Origin: Chryseobacterium sp. Leaf394
GTDB taxonomy: Bacteria; Bacteroidota; Bacteroidia; Flavobacteriales; Weeksellaceae
NCBI RefSeq assembly: GCF_001424105.1
Contig: NZ_LMQH01000011.1
Span: 2,110,184-2,174,183 of the forward strand
DNA length: 64,000 bases
Direction of reading: 5' to 3'
The position numbers and the translations under genes were made by a program. A model generated the notes under the pieces. That model made no database searches. It was not told the origin of the DNA and saw only the letters and a list, made by a program, of their open reading frames with translations. Positions 1 through 8,620 of this stretch are shown one piece after another; within the stretch, counting starts at the first letter, position 1, and every line of letters starts with the position of its first letter.

Positions 1-1410
1 AAACTTAGAAAAAATATTCCCCAGCACCTCATCATTCGTAAACTCACCGGAGATTTCACCCAAGTACTCCAACGCGTAGCGAAGTTCATAAGCCAATAAT
101 TCAGTTGAAATTTTTCCTGAAATGGCATCTTCTACCCTTTTCACGGATTCTAAAGATTTCTGCAACGCTTCGTAATGACGTTGGTTCGTGATAATGGTGC
201 TTTCCTGAGTTTCCAGATTTTGGATGTAGTCGGCAAGTTCGGTTTTCAACTGCTCGATTCCGGTTTTGTTTTTTGCTGAAATTCCGATGATCTGCGAAGT
301 ATAATCGGGAAATAATTGCTCTTTCAATTCTGCATCAAACTCGTTAACGGAAGAAGTTTCCTGCAAATCAATTTTATTGTGAAGAAGAAGGATCTTTAAA
401 TCTTCACGGTAAAATTCTTTGATGAAATCTGTTATCTCATGTGTTGTAGAATCAAACTCATCGTACAGATACAGAAGAATTTTTGCGGTTTCAATCTTTT
501 CCTTCGCTTTTTTAACGCCAATTTCCTCGATAATGTCGGTCGTTTCACGAATCCCAGCAGTATCAATAAATCTAAAAGCTGTTCCTTTAATATGTAAAAC
601 TTCCTCGATCGTATCGCGCGTTGTTCCCGCAATTTCCGAGACAATGGCACGCTCTTCTTTCAGTAAAGCGTTCAGCAAGGTAGATTTTCCGGCATTCGGT
701 TTACCGATGATGGCTACGTCTACTCCATTTTTTATCGCATTTCCGTATTGGAAACTGTCTATCAACGAACGAAGTTTCTCTTCGGTTCTGTTCAATGATG
801 CTTTTAAAGCGGTTCGGTCTGCAAATTCTACATCTTCTTCAGCAAAGTCGAGTTCCAGTTCGATTAATGATGTAAAATTCAATAAATCAGTTCTTAAAAT
901 GGAAATTTCATTGGTAATTCCACCTTTCAACTGATTCAAAGCGACTTTTCTTGATGCTTCATTTTCCGAAGCAATCAAATCGGCAATGGATTCTGCCTGG
1001 CTCAGATCAATTCTCCCATTCATAAACGCACGCATCGTAAACTCACCGGCTTTCGCCATTCTCGCACCGTTTTTAATCAAAACTTCCAGAATTTTCTTGG
1101 CTATATGCGGCGAACCGTGAAAAGAAATTTCCACAGAATCCTCTGCGGTAAAAGTTTTCGGTGCTCTGAAAACGGAAACCATCACCTCATCGATGACTTC
1201 GCTGTTGGCTTGTGTCTCCCCACTATCATCTACCATCTTCCCATCCACAATAAACCCGTAATGAACCGTATGCGAATCGGCTTTTTCAAGATTTTTTCCC
1301 TGAAAAACCCGGTTGACAATTTCAAAAGACTGTTCCCCCGAAATTCTGATAATTCCAATAGCTCCAATTCCGTTGGCAGTCGCCAGTGCGCAGATAGTGT
1401 CGTGATTCAT
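1..1410 (-). CDS. mnmE: tRNA uridine-5-carboxymethylaminomethyl modification GTPase MnmE, partial
   Basis: MnmE acts with MnmG to modify the wobble uridine (U34) of certain tRNAs, using GTP and a folate one-carbon unit. Read on the minus strand from the ATG at 1410, the frame is open to the window edge (470 codons). It begins MNHDTICALATANGIGAIG, the typical folate-binding N-terminus. The G domain near residue 235 shows the P-loop GKPNAGKST and then DTAGIRET (G3). The last visible residues (EVLGNIFSKF) precede where the family's C-terminal CIGK motif should lie, so only about four or five codons and the stop are missing. Family assignment is secure. The frame is incomplete only because of the window boundary. 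Confidence 0.97.
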   Translation of the reverse strand, partial: MNHDTICALATANGIGAIGIIRISGEQSFEIVNRVFQGKNLEKADSHTVHYGFIVDGKMVDDSGETQANSEVIDEVMVSVFRAPKTFTAEDSVEISFHGSPHIAKKILEVLIKNGARMAKAGEFTMRAFMNGRIDLSQAESIADLIASENEASRKVALNQLKGGITNEISILRTDLLNFTSLIELELDFAEEDVEFADRTALKASLNRTEEKLRSLIDSFQYGNAIKNGVDVAIIGKPNAGKSTLLNALLKEERAIVSEIAGTTRDTIEEVLHIKGTAFRFIDTAGIRETTDIIEEIGVKKAKEKIETAKILLYLYDEFDSTTHEITDFIKEFYREDLKILLLHNKIDLQETSSVNEFDAELKEQLFPDYTSQIIGISAKNKTGIEQLKTELADYIQNLETQESTIITNQRHYEALQKSLESVKRVEDAISGKISTELLAYELRYALEYLGEISGEFTNDEVLGNIFSKF

Positions 1411-1816
1411 GGTGCAAAATTACGGAATAAACATTTAAAATTTAAGATTCAAAATTCAAGTTTTAAAACACCATTTTCAATCAAAATTCAACTGCTCAAA
1501 CTCCCTGCAACTCTCAACTCCCTCCCTCCAAACTCTCAAACGCTCAGACACAAATACTCTCCAACTCTCCCACATTTTAGGAGCCGGAAACCTGCTTTCC
1601 GCTGTATCTTTTTTGCGGCAGACCCCTTCCGAAGTTTCACGTTTCTTCCCACGCAAAAAAGGATGCCGCTGCAATCAGGGCTAGTTACACACGTTATCTT
1701 TTTTTTAAATATCCCCCAAAAATGAAAAAATCAATCTCTTTTTTCGTAATTTAGAACAGAAAAATACAAATTCAAAAATCTGAAAACGGTGAAACTAATC
1801 AAATCTAAAATCAACG
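1411..1816. other. Intergenic region between mnmE and a lipoprotein gene
   Basis: No convincing gene. The first part is low-complexity sequence (AAATTTAAGATTCAAAATTC-like and CTCAACTCCCTCC-like runs), a style that recurs at 4590-4675 and 8817-8900. The second part carries the dispersed hairpin repeat listed at 1575-1690. An open frame over 1105-1725 is the antisense of mnmE running into the repeat and is not a gene. Confidence 0.7.
1575..1690 (+). repeat. Dispersed hairpin repeat, copy 1
   Basis: The element contains the blocks AGGAGC, CCGCTGTATCTTTT, AAAAGGATGCCG and ATCAGGGCTA in this order. The same blocks occur in inverted orientation at 60448-60542. The inner arms ATCTTTTTTGCG and CGCAAAAAAGGAT are complementary apart from one position and could fold into a hairpin around a variable loop. 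The second copy has shorter arms (ATCTTTTG/CAAAAGGAT) that also pair, which suggests the structure is kept while the sequence drifts. I infer a family of non-coding intergenic elements. Confidence 0.8.
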
Positions 1817-2383
1817 ATGTTTAAGGAAAATTTGATATTATTCGCAGTTTTTGTAATGACTTTGGTGAGTTGTAAAGAAACTGAGTACAGACAAAAAACA
1901 AATCAGAAGGAGCCAGAAAAAGAGCTTTCAAAAAAAATTCCGGAAAAGAACATTCTAATTGTTGAGGCGATAAAAAAGTTCGGTCCTGAAATTTCATCAA
2001 CTTACGAAAAAGCCGTCTGCACAGAATTGGTCATTCAGATTATTGAAAAATTCCATCATTTGGAAGAAAGGGATAAATTTAGAATCAGAATAATAACGGA
2101 CGGGAATATACAGGATTTGATAAAAGAAAATTCACCGATTCCAAAAGGAGTTTTTTACGCACTAACTGAAAAAGGAATTGGAATTCCTATAAAAAAAGAA
2201 GACGTTCTGGAAGGAGATTTTGTGCAATTCTGGACTCCAACCTGGGGACATTGCGGAATTGTAAAAAGCATCAGTTTAGAAAAGCAGGAAATGGAACTTT
2301 ACTCATCATTTCCGTCCACAAAAGGATACGGGATTCAAAAATTCAAGATCCCTGAATATACATTCTTTGTGAGAGTAAAATAA
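1817..2383 (+). CDS. Lipoprotein, possible NlpC/P60- or CHAP-like hydrolase
   Basis: A 188-residue protein with a lipoprotein signal ending in LVSC (Cys about residue 19), followed by a charged Lys/Glu-rich linker. The rest looks like a small papain-fold domain: a cysteine in AVCTELV near residue 67 and, later, GDFVQFW then WGHCGIV, with a histidine in the position expected for NlpC/P60 or CHAP amidases. That resemblance is inference from motif order; sequence similarity to named families is weak. If right, it would be a membrane-anchored peptidoglycan or amide hydrolase. It is the first of three tandem lipoprotein genes, two of them intact. No clear promoter was seen. Confidence 0.7.
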   Translation: MFKENLILFAVFVMTLVSCKETEYRQKTNQKEPEKELSKKIPEKNILIVEAIKKFGPEISSTYEKAVCTELVIQIIEKFHHLEERDKFRIRIITDGNIQDLIKENSPIPKGVFYALTEKGIGIPIKKEDVLEGDFVQFWTPTWGHCGIVKSISLEKQEMELYSSFPSTKGYGIQKFKIPEYTFFVRVK

Positions 2384-2394
2384 ACTTCAACAAA

Positions 2395-3190
2395 ATGAAA
2401 AACAAAAAGCCTTCATATTAATTTTAACTGTGATTTTACTTACTGCAATCCATTCTTGCATAAAAGAAATAAAGACCGGGCATAAAAACCAAACAAATGC
2501 TGAAATTAAAAAACCGGTTGATAGTACGAAATCAGTATATGTAGAAACCTCTGTCAATGCTCATCACTACGCTATTGTTGTTGAGAAAATAGATTCTCTG
2601 CAATATTATTATGTTAAAAAAAAGACAGCTCTGACTAAGAAAAAACTTTTAAAAATCACAGACTTCAGGGAAGCTAAAAGATTGTTGAAAGGGATTGTTG
2701 ACTTTGATGAAAATCCTGATTTTGGCAACCATCCCGCAGTTAAGAAAATACATTTTAGAAACGGAAAAACATATGAAAATATAATGATTTTGATTACAGT
2801 TTTTTTATCGCTTACTTTCCCGATGAAGATATTTTACTCTCTGAAGGAGGGCATTCCACAGATATAAGCTTTAATTTAAGAACCGGACAAGAAACCGAGG
2901 AAACTGGAAATCCAGACATTTTTATTTTTTCACCCAATGAAACTTTCCGCGTGAACGGAAGTTACGACGGACAGGAATGTTCAGGATATTTTATTCAGAA
3001 AAAAAACAATGGAGAATATCACAAAATCATCAATCTTGAAGATGAATTTAAAAATCTAACTTCCATAATGCTTTGTTATATTAAAGATGGTTTTTGGACT
3101 GATGAACATACTTTTATGCTAAAAAAATTCAATTTTGATTACGAAACCGGAAAATTCAAATTTTTTAAAGTGAAAATTCTGGAAAAGTAA
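2395..3190 (+). pseudogene. Lipoprotein gene with two frameshifts
   Basis: The ATG at 2395 gives only eight codons before a stop, yet the neighbouring frame reads KKQKAFILILTVILLTAIHSC, an obvious lipoprotein signal. One extra A in the A-run at 2398-2402 would join them. The frame then runs to about 2790, where another missing base (ATAATGATTTT instead of ATAAATGATTTT) shifts it again. Restoring it gives NDFDYSFFIAYFPDED and continues smoothly into the frame ending at 3190 (KVKILEK). The repaired product would be about 265 residues with no recognised domain. Two losses in A-rich runs mean either a decaying gene or read errors. Conventional calling would yield two fragments, 2430-2867 and 2951-3190. 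Confidence 0.75.
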
Positions 3191-3199
3191 ATTATCTTT

Positions 3200-3319
3200 C
3201 AGGTTCAAAATACTTTTAAAGGTCATGTTCTTAACCAGATGAAAAATATTCTGCATTCTCCTGTTATCACCGCTCTTGTTGCTCAGCAATACGGCAAAAC
3301 TGTGGAGGGATCGCTATGA
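3200..3319 (+). pseudogene. Possible relic of an aldo/keto reductase gene
   Basis: A short open stretch contains MKNILHSPVITALVAQQYGK followed soon after by a stop. The pattern of a hydrophobic residue, hxPVITALhxxxYGKT, resembles the segment of aldo/keto reductases just before the VALRW motif. Nothing upstream or downstream continues the family, and there is no promoter or signal peptide. I therefore read it as a 35-40 codon leftover of a deleted gene. The similarity is short and could be chance. Confidence 0.3.
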
Positions 3320-3437
3320 ACACTCAGACAATATTTCAGTTAAAAAAAGAAAGTTTCATGTGTTGCACATAATAATTTTAAAATGAGAAAAAATTGAGGG
3401 ATTAACTAAAAAACAACGTTTCAAAACATTTACACAA

Positions 3438-4442
3438 ATGAACGCAGTAATTACACTATCAGTCTTTTTAATTTTCCTTTTTTCCTGCAAAAAAGAGAAA
3501 GTTGCCTCAGCTGAAAACATCCCTGTTTCCGAGAAAAATTTAAATAAAAAAACACTCGACTCACTCCGGAGTCAAAGCATTTTTGTTCAGGAAAATGAAA
3601 ACATTTTAACAAGAATCTGGGTTAAAAGCAACGAAAAACGTGGCAATTATTTCTACTCAGATACTTTAAATGTCCTGAAGATTTCAAAGTATCAGTTTGC
3701 CGGACAAAAATTAAATCTGATTAAAGAAATTAATTTAGAAAAAGCAGAATGGTCTTACTTGGAAATAGACAGCACAAACATCAAAACCAGGAAAACAGGT
3801 AAAAAGAATTATCTTTTTCTCACCCATCAAGTGTCGAACACGGGAAAAGCAATGAGAGTGATAAGTGTAAATTTCTCTATGATTAATTTAGACAATATTG
3901 TAGACAACTTCAGTTTACAGTACTTTGGTTACCCTTCAGATTACTGTAATGGGTGCATTCGCGGAAATTTCGGAGAAAACTCTAAACTGAAATCATCTGC
4001 ATTTGCAAAAACTGTGCTTCATCAATATGCGCGTACTTCCAAATTTATTTACCATCCGTCAGATGAAGAAAAAAATATTACTCATTACAAGAATTTTGGA
4101 GAGAAATGGGAAAAAGATAATGCTACGGATAATAATTTCGGAGCAGGATATGCAATCATTCCCGATATCATTTACTCAACCTATTATGATGAAAATCTAT
4201 TTAAACTTACATCGGCAAGTGAAGAATTTGTAGAAAATGAAAACTACAAAGTTCAATCTGTTTTCCGAGGAAATCTTGTTGGATTTGATAAAAAGAAAAG
4301 AAAGTATTTTCCAATCATCGTTGAAAGCTGCTCGCATTTCTGCAACAAAAATATTGAGTTTGTGGACGCGCAAAAATTAAAAATTACGTATGAAGATGAT
4401 CAGTCTTTTGAGATTAATTTAAATAAGATTGTATTTAAATAA
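3438..4442 (+). CDS. Hypothetical lipoprotein
   Basis: A 334-residue protein starting MNAVITLSVFLIFLFSCKK, a lipoprotein signal with the lipid-accepting Cys near residue 17. The mature part is rich in Lys, Asn and aromatic residues. It has a CNGC pair mid-sequence (YCNGCIRGN) and later SCSHFCN, so up to four cysteines could form disulphides or bind metal. I do not recognise a family. It follows the broken lipoprotein gene and is separated by about 250 bp, so it is probably transcribed on its own. A weak hairpin follows the stop codon. Confidence 0.7.
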   Translation: MNAVITLSVFLIFLFSCKKEKVASAENIPVSEKNLNKKTLDSLRSQSIFVQENENILTRIWVKSNEKRGNYFYSDTLNVLKISKYQFAGQKLNLIKEINLEKAEWSYLEIDSTNIKTRKTGKKNYLFLTHQVSNTGKAMRVISVNFSMINLDNIVDNFSLQYFGYPSDYCNGCIRGNFGENSKLKSSAFAKTVLHQYARTSKFIYHPSDEEKNITHYKNFGEKWEKDNATDNNFGAGYAIIPDIIYSTYYDENLFKLTSASEEFVENENYKVQSVFRGNLVGFDKKKRKYFPIIVESCSHFCNKNIEFVDAQKLKITYEDDQSFEINLNKIVFK

Positions 4443-4443
4443 A

Positions 4444-4467
4444 AATCATCCCATTACTGAGATGATT
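4444..4467 (+). terminator. Weak hairpin terminator after the lipoprotein gene
   Basis: AATCATC and GATGATT pair over 7 bp around a 10-nt loop just after the stop codon. The tail (CAATTATAAAAAA) is only partly T-rich, so termination efficiency is doubtful. Confidence 0.35.
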
Positions 4468-4675
4468 CAATTATAAAAAAACGTATATGAAGTGAATGTG
4501 TTTGGTTTCGTTTACAAAACTACGCCACTTTCACAGCACTTTCATCAGTGATTTCACTAGATCTTTACCGTAAAAATACGGGGATTCTGATTTAAGATTT
4601 AAGATTCAAAATTCTTTATTTGAGTTTTAAAATTTGAAATTTAAAATTCACTATTGACAATTAACAATTCACTTA

Positions 4676-6445
4676 TTAAAGCGGACTTACGAGTTCCAAG
4701 AACCAGTCCTTCCCTTCACCATCTAAAAACGGAGCTAATTTTTCTTCACAGGTTTTGTGATAAGCATTCAGCCAGTTGATTTCGTCTTCTGAAAGAATTT
4801 CTTTCACAATATCATTTTTGAAGAACGGACAGAACGTCAACGTTTCAAACTCATAAAAAGTTCCTGATCCCGTAGTTTCAGACTCTTTTACGGCAATCAG
4901 ATTCTCATGACGGATTCCGTATTCTCCTTCTACATAATATCCCGGTTCGTTTGAAACAACCATTCCTACAAGCAATTCCTGTGGGTTTAAATCTTTTCTG
5001 ATGTTTTGCGGACCTTCATGCACATTCATAAAACTTCCCACACCGTGCCCGGTTCCGTGATTATAATCTTTTCCGTTCATCCAAAGCGGAAGTCTGGCAA
5101 TGGCATCCAACTGTACGCCTTTTGTTCCTTTCGGAAATTTCGCCATTGATAAACGGATCATTCCCTGCAAAACTAAAGTTGAATTGATTCTAAATTCTTC
5201 AGAAACCGCTCCCAATGCCAAAGTTCTGGTAATATCTGTCGTACCTTCAAGATACTGACCGCCGGAATCCACCAGAATACTCGCGTCGTTTGTCACCTCA
5301 TTACTTCCTTCCGCTTTCGCCGAATAATGAATCACGGCACCATTATTTTTATACCCGATAATACTTCCGAAACTTTCTCCCACAAAATTCTCTCCCGCAG
5401 CACGGAAATCTTTCAGTTTCTGTCCGACTGAATATTCATTCATCGTTTCTTTTCCTGCAGAATGAGTCAACCAGTAAAGAAATTTCACCATTGCAACACC
5501 ATCTCGTACCATCACTTTTCTGAAACCTTCCAGCTCCGTTTCGTTTTTCTGAGCTTTCATCAGATTTCCCGGCACAGCTCCTTTTACAAATTCATTATCA
5601 ATTTTTAAAGCTTCAAAAATCGACTGATTGCTGTTTGGAGAAACCAGAACCTTCTGACCTTTTACTGTTTTTAAATGATTGTAAAACTCTTCATAAGGCA
5701 TCATTTTCACCCAGGCTTCGTCCATTTGCTTTCTGCTTTCAACGTCGAGTTTTTCAAGGTCGGTGAACAGATGTGCATCATTTTTAGTGATGATGATGTA
5801 ACCTAAAAATACAGGATTGCTTTCCACATCGCTTCCTCTCAGATTTAATGTCCATGCGACATCATCAAGACTTGAAATAATATGAACTGAAACTTCCTGC
5901 TCTTCCATTTTCTGACGGATGGCCGCGATTTTATCTGTCACAGACTTTCCTGCTCTCTCAATTGGATGGGTATAAATCGGATTTTTTGAAGGCGTTCCTC
6001 TTTCTTTCCAAACCTGTTTCAATAAAGGAAGATCAATTAAATTTAAATTTTTTGCATTCAGTTTTTGATATAAAAGTTCCCAGTTGGAATGGGAAGTTGC
6101 AACAGCATTTACGGCTACCTTGCCGTTTTCGGGAATTTCAGAAATGATCCAGTCGATGTAATTCGGAGTTCCTTCCATCCCATCTTTGAAAAGGTCGATT
6201 CCTGATCCCTCCAGTTCAATGGGAGCCTGCGTGAAATACCGTCCGTCTGTCCACAGTCCGCCTTTATCTTTTGTAATTACGACAAAACCTGCCGAACCAA
6301 GAAAACCTGACAACCAGGCTCTTTCCTGCCATTCTTCAGGTAAATATTCACTCATATGAGGATCTGCAGAATATACTATAAATGCATCAACATTATTTTT
6401 CTGCATCTCTTCACGAAGTGCAGCTACTTTTTCCTTTGAAGTCAT
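4676..6445 (-). CDS. Aminopeptidase P family protein (Xaa-Pro aminopeptidase, M24B)
   Basis: It removes N-terminal residues next to proline from peptides, using two metal ions. The 589 residues match the long three-domain (XPNPEP1-like) form: two N-terminal creatinase-like domains and a C-terminal pita-bread domain. Metal ligands are visible in order: Asp in VDSGGQ, Asp in TTDITRT, His in HGTGHGVG, Glu in SNEPGYY and Glu in IRHENLI. There is no signal peptide, so it is probably cytoplasmic. The start at 6445 gives MTSKEKVAALREEM, the usual beginning. The gene is monocistronic, with low-complexity DNA on both sides. Confidence 0.95.
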   Translation of the reverse strand: MTSKEKVAALREEMQKNNVDAFIVYSADPHMSEYLPEEWQERAWLSGFLGSAGFVVITKDKGGLWTDGRYFTQAPIELEGSGIDLFKDGMEGTPNYIDWIISEIPENGKVAVNAVATSHSNWELLYQKLNAKNLNLIDLPLLKQVWKERGTPSKNPIYTHPIERAGKSVTDKIAAIRQKMEEQEVSVHIISSLDDVAWTLNLRGSDVESNPVFLGYIIITKNDAHLFTDLEKLDVESRKQMDEAWVKMMPYEEFYNHLKTVKGQKVLVSPNSNQSIFEALKIDNEFVKGAVPGNLMKAQKNETELEGFRKVMVRDGVAMVKFLYWLTHSAGKETMNEYSVGQKLKDFRAAGENFVGESFGSIIGYKNNGAVIHYSAKAEGSNEVTNDASILVDSGGQYLEGTTDITRTLALGAVSEEFRINSTLVLQGMIRLSMAKFPKGTKGVQLDAIARLPLWMNGKDYNHGTGHGVGSFMNVHEGPQNIRKDLNPQELLVGMVVSNEPGYYVEGEYGIRHENLIAVKESETTGSGTFYEFETLTFCPFFKNDIVKEILSEDEINWLNAYHKTCEEKLAPFLDGEGKDWFLELVSPL

Positions 6446-6776
6446 TATTTATTTATTTTTAAAAACGTGAAGTTACGGATTTTTGGGAATAAAATATGGA
6501 AGATGGTTCCGGCATACGAGTTTCGGGATGCGGATCCACAGTTCAAGGTTTAAGGTTATAGATTTAGGAAGTCATGTGAATTCACTTTTAAGATGTCATC
6601 AGCAATTATTTATAAAAAGCACTGAGACACAGATTCTCATAAAAATAAAATACTTCGTTCAGAAACTTCCATCTCCTACCTCCCTCTTTCCCTCGTCCAG
6701 CACCCATCATCCAACACACAACACACAGACATACCACACAAATTCATTTTGGAAAGATTATTGTAATGCTATATTT
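6446..6776. other. Intergenic region, low-complexity
   Basis: No supported gene. It contains C-rich runs such as CATCCAACACACAACACAC, echoed near 7280 (CATCCAACATCCATCACCC), and AAGGTTTAAGGTTA-like words. A reading frame that extends the following gene upstream to 6483 lies in this sequence and has no protein-like composition. Confidence 0.6.
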
Positions 6777-7214
6777 ATGAAAACGCAGAATTACCAGAAT
6801 CACCGTAAATTTTATGCTCCCCATCATTTTATTTATCTCCCTTTAGTAATTTTTTTACAGGACTTTGGGGTTTATAAAATTTTCAATGATTCTGTAAATC
6901 AACTTATGTGGATTCTATTTTCGGCTGTTATTTTCCTGATTTTATTTTTGGCAGTTATGGTCCGTCAGCATTATGCTTTGGGACTTCAAAACCGCATTGT
7001 AAGACTGGAATTTAAACAGAGGTATTTCGAATTATTCAGTTTAAGGTCTGATAAAGTAGAAGAAAAATTAAACTTCAGTCAGATTGCAGCATTAAGGTTT
7101 GCGTACGACGATGAATTTAAAATTCTTCTTGAAAAAGCTTTAAAGGAAAACCTTTCCGGCGACGAAATCAAAAAATCAATAACAAACTGGAGAGCAGATG
7201 AACACAGGATTTGA
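6777..7214 (+). CDS. DUF6526-like membrane protein
   Basis: A 145-residue protein starting MKTQNYQNHRKFYAPHHF. Two hydrophobic segments follow (about residues 18-32 and 44-62), then an amphipathic, charged C-terminal half. The opening QNY.NH.K.Y.P.HF and two-TM layout are those I associate with the Bacteroidetes family DUF6526, whose function is unknown. I chose the ATG at 6777 because the open frame upstream to 6483 runs through low-complexity intergenic DNA. Its stop codon lies inside the first unit of a 7-bp tandem repeat. Confidence 0.75.
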   Translation: MKTQNYQNHRKFYAPHHFIYLPLVIFLQDFGVYKIFNDSVNQLMWILFSAVIFLILFLAVMVRQHYALGLQNRIVRLEFKQRYFELFSLRSDKVEEKLNFSQIAALRFAYDDEFKILLEKALKENLSGDEIKKSITNWRADEHRI

Positions 7215-7263
7215 GATTTGAGATTTGAGGTTTGAGATTTGAGATTTGAGATTTGAGATTTCA
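7208..7263 (+). repeat. Tandem repeat, 7-bp unit GATTTGA, about 8 copies
   Basis: Eight head-to-tail heptamers, the fourth with one change (GGTTTGA) and the last ending GATTTCA. The array begins inside the stop codon of the upstream gene and lies about 77 bp before the small lipoprotein start at 7340. Its length may vary by slippage. Confidence 0.9.
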
Positions 7264-7339
7264 AAAACGCCAAAAATTTTACATCCGGCATCCAACATCC
7301 ATCACCCAACAATACTATAAATATCAAAAATAAATTATT

Positions 7340-7507
7340 ATGAAAAAGCTAAGTTTCTTATTTATGTCTCTATTTGGTTTAATGCTTCTTACAAGCTGTG
7401 AAGCCATTGAAACAATTTTTAAAGCAGGAATGTGGTGGGGAATCATCGTTGCTGTCGGAATTATAGGTGTAATCTTATGGTTATTCTCTAGGGGTAAAAA
7501 CTCATAA
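7340..7507 (+). CDS. Small membrane-anchored lipoprotein
   Basis: A 55-residue protein: MKKLSFLFMSLFGLMLLTSC is a clean lipoprotein signal with Cys at residue 20, followed by a short linker and one strongly hydrophobic segment (about residues 29-49, WWGIIVAVGIIGVILWLF) and a basic tail. It therefore has a lipid anchor and a membrane span. Such tiny proteins are common in flavobacteria and are often mislabelled as phosphatidate cytidylyltransferase, but there is no catalytic domain here. It ends 9 bp before the topoisomerase gene, so the two are probably co-transcribed. Confidence 0.8.
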   Translation: MKKLSFLFMSLFGLMLLTSCEAIETIFKAGMWWGIIVAVGIIGVILWLFSRGKNS

Positions 7508-7516
7508 TCTGTTGAT

Positions 7517-8620
7517 ATGGAAAATTCAGATCTTGAAATTATTTCACATCTAAAACCTTCCAGGATCATCAAAATCATGAAAGATCCGGTGGCTTCTGCA
7601 AAGGCTGTAAATTTGATTTACACTTCCGATGCGGAAGCTTCCGGTATTATTCGCCGTAAAAGAGGAAAGAAATTTCAGTATTTTAAAGGTGATGAAAGAG
7701 TAAAAGATAAGGAAGAAATCAAGCGCATCAACAGTCTTGTAATTCCGCCGGCCTGGGAAAATGTGTGGATTTGTGCTTTAGACAACGGTCATCTCCAGGC
7801 AACAGGTTTTGACATTAAAAAAAGAAAACAATACCGCTACCATCCACTTTGGAGTGCACTTAGAAACCACACGAAGTTTTACAGAATGCTTCAGTTCGGT
7901 TACGCCTTACCCGAAATCCGTCTGCAGCTTGAGAAAGATTTGGCTTTGAAAACCTTTGAGAAGCGGAAAATCATGGCCTTGATTGTTAGTTTAATGCAAC
8001 GTACCAACATCCGTATTGGAAATAATATTTATGAAAAACTATATGGTTCTTTTGGTCTTACCACTTTAAAGGAAAAACACGTAAAGATTGAAGGTCAAAA
8101 AATAAATTTCTCATTTAAAGGTAAGAAAGGTGTCATGCACAATGTCAATCTCAAAAGCAAAAGACTGGCAAAACTCATTATGAAATGCAAAGAAATTCCG
8201 GGAAAAGAACTGTTTCAATATCTTGATAATGAAGGTAACAGACATTCTATAGATTCGGGGATGGTGAATGATTATATTAAAGAACTCAGCGGAGAAGATT
8301 TTACTGCAAAAGATTTCAGAACCTGGTCTGGAACTGTTAATGCTTTGATCGCTTTTAAAGAAATCGGTTACGCTGAAAATAATACCCAATATAAAAAGAA
8401 AGTAAAAGCCGCTTTGGACATTGTTGCCGAACATCTCGGAAATACCAGTACTGTTTGTAGAAAATATTACGTTCATCCTTTAGTCATCAACCTTTACGAA
8501 AACAATACCATCAAAAAATATCTTGATGAGCTTGAAGTTATAGAAGAAAATGATGGAAAAGCAGGCTTGACACACGAGGAGAAATTAGTTTTAAAAATTC
8601 TGGAAACAGAGAAAATGTGA
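7517..8620 (+). CDS. DNA topoisomerase IB
   Basis: It relaxes supercoiled DNA by a 3'-phosphotyrosine intermediate and belongs to the poxvirus-like bacterial type IB family. The 367 residues include the N-terminal clamp (YTSDAEASGIIRRKRGKKF) and the catalytic residues in order: Arg in RTNIRIGN, Lys in TLKEKHV, Arg in KDFRTWSGT and the nucleophilic Tyr in CRKYYVHP. The protein lies 9 bp downstream of the small lipoprotein gene. A fairly Glu-rich C-terminus follows the tyrosine. Family is certain; its cellular role beside topoisomerase I and gyrase is not known in this group. Confidence 0.95.
   Translation: MENSDLEIISHLKPSRIIKIMKDPVASAKAVNLIYTSDAEASGIIRRKRGKKFQYFKGDERVKDKEEIKRINSLVIPPAWENVWICALDNGHLQATGFDIKKRKQYRYHPLWSALRNHTKFYRMLQFGYALPEIRLQLEKDLALKTFEKRKIMALIVSLMQRTNIRIGNNIYEKLYGSFGLTTLKEKHVKIEGQKINFSFKGKKGVMHNVNLKSKRLAKLIMKCKEIPGKELFQYLDNEGNRHSIDSGMVNDYIKELSGEDFTAKDFRTWSGTVNALIAFKEIGYAENNTQYKKKVKAALDIVAEHLGNTSTVCRKYYVHPLVINLYENNTIKKYLDELEVIEENDGKAGLTHEEKLVLKILETEKM

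Noticed and set aside
419..934. Plus-strand open frame of 171 codons
   Set aside because: Antisense to the highly convincing mnmE gene; it has Ser-rich, non-conserved composition and no start signals.
1105..1725. Plus-strand open frame of 206 codons
   Set aside because: Runs antisense to mnmE and then through low-complexity DNA and the dispersed hairpin repeat; no protein-like pattern.
6483..6776. Upstream extension of the DUF6526-like gene
   Set aside because: The extension lies in C- and A-rich intergenic sequence; the ATG at 6777 starts the family-like protein.
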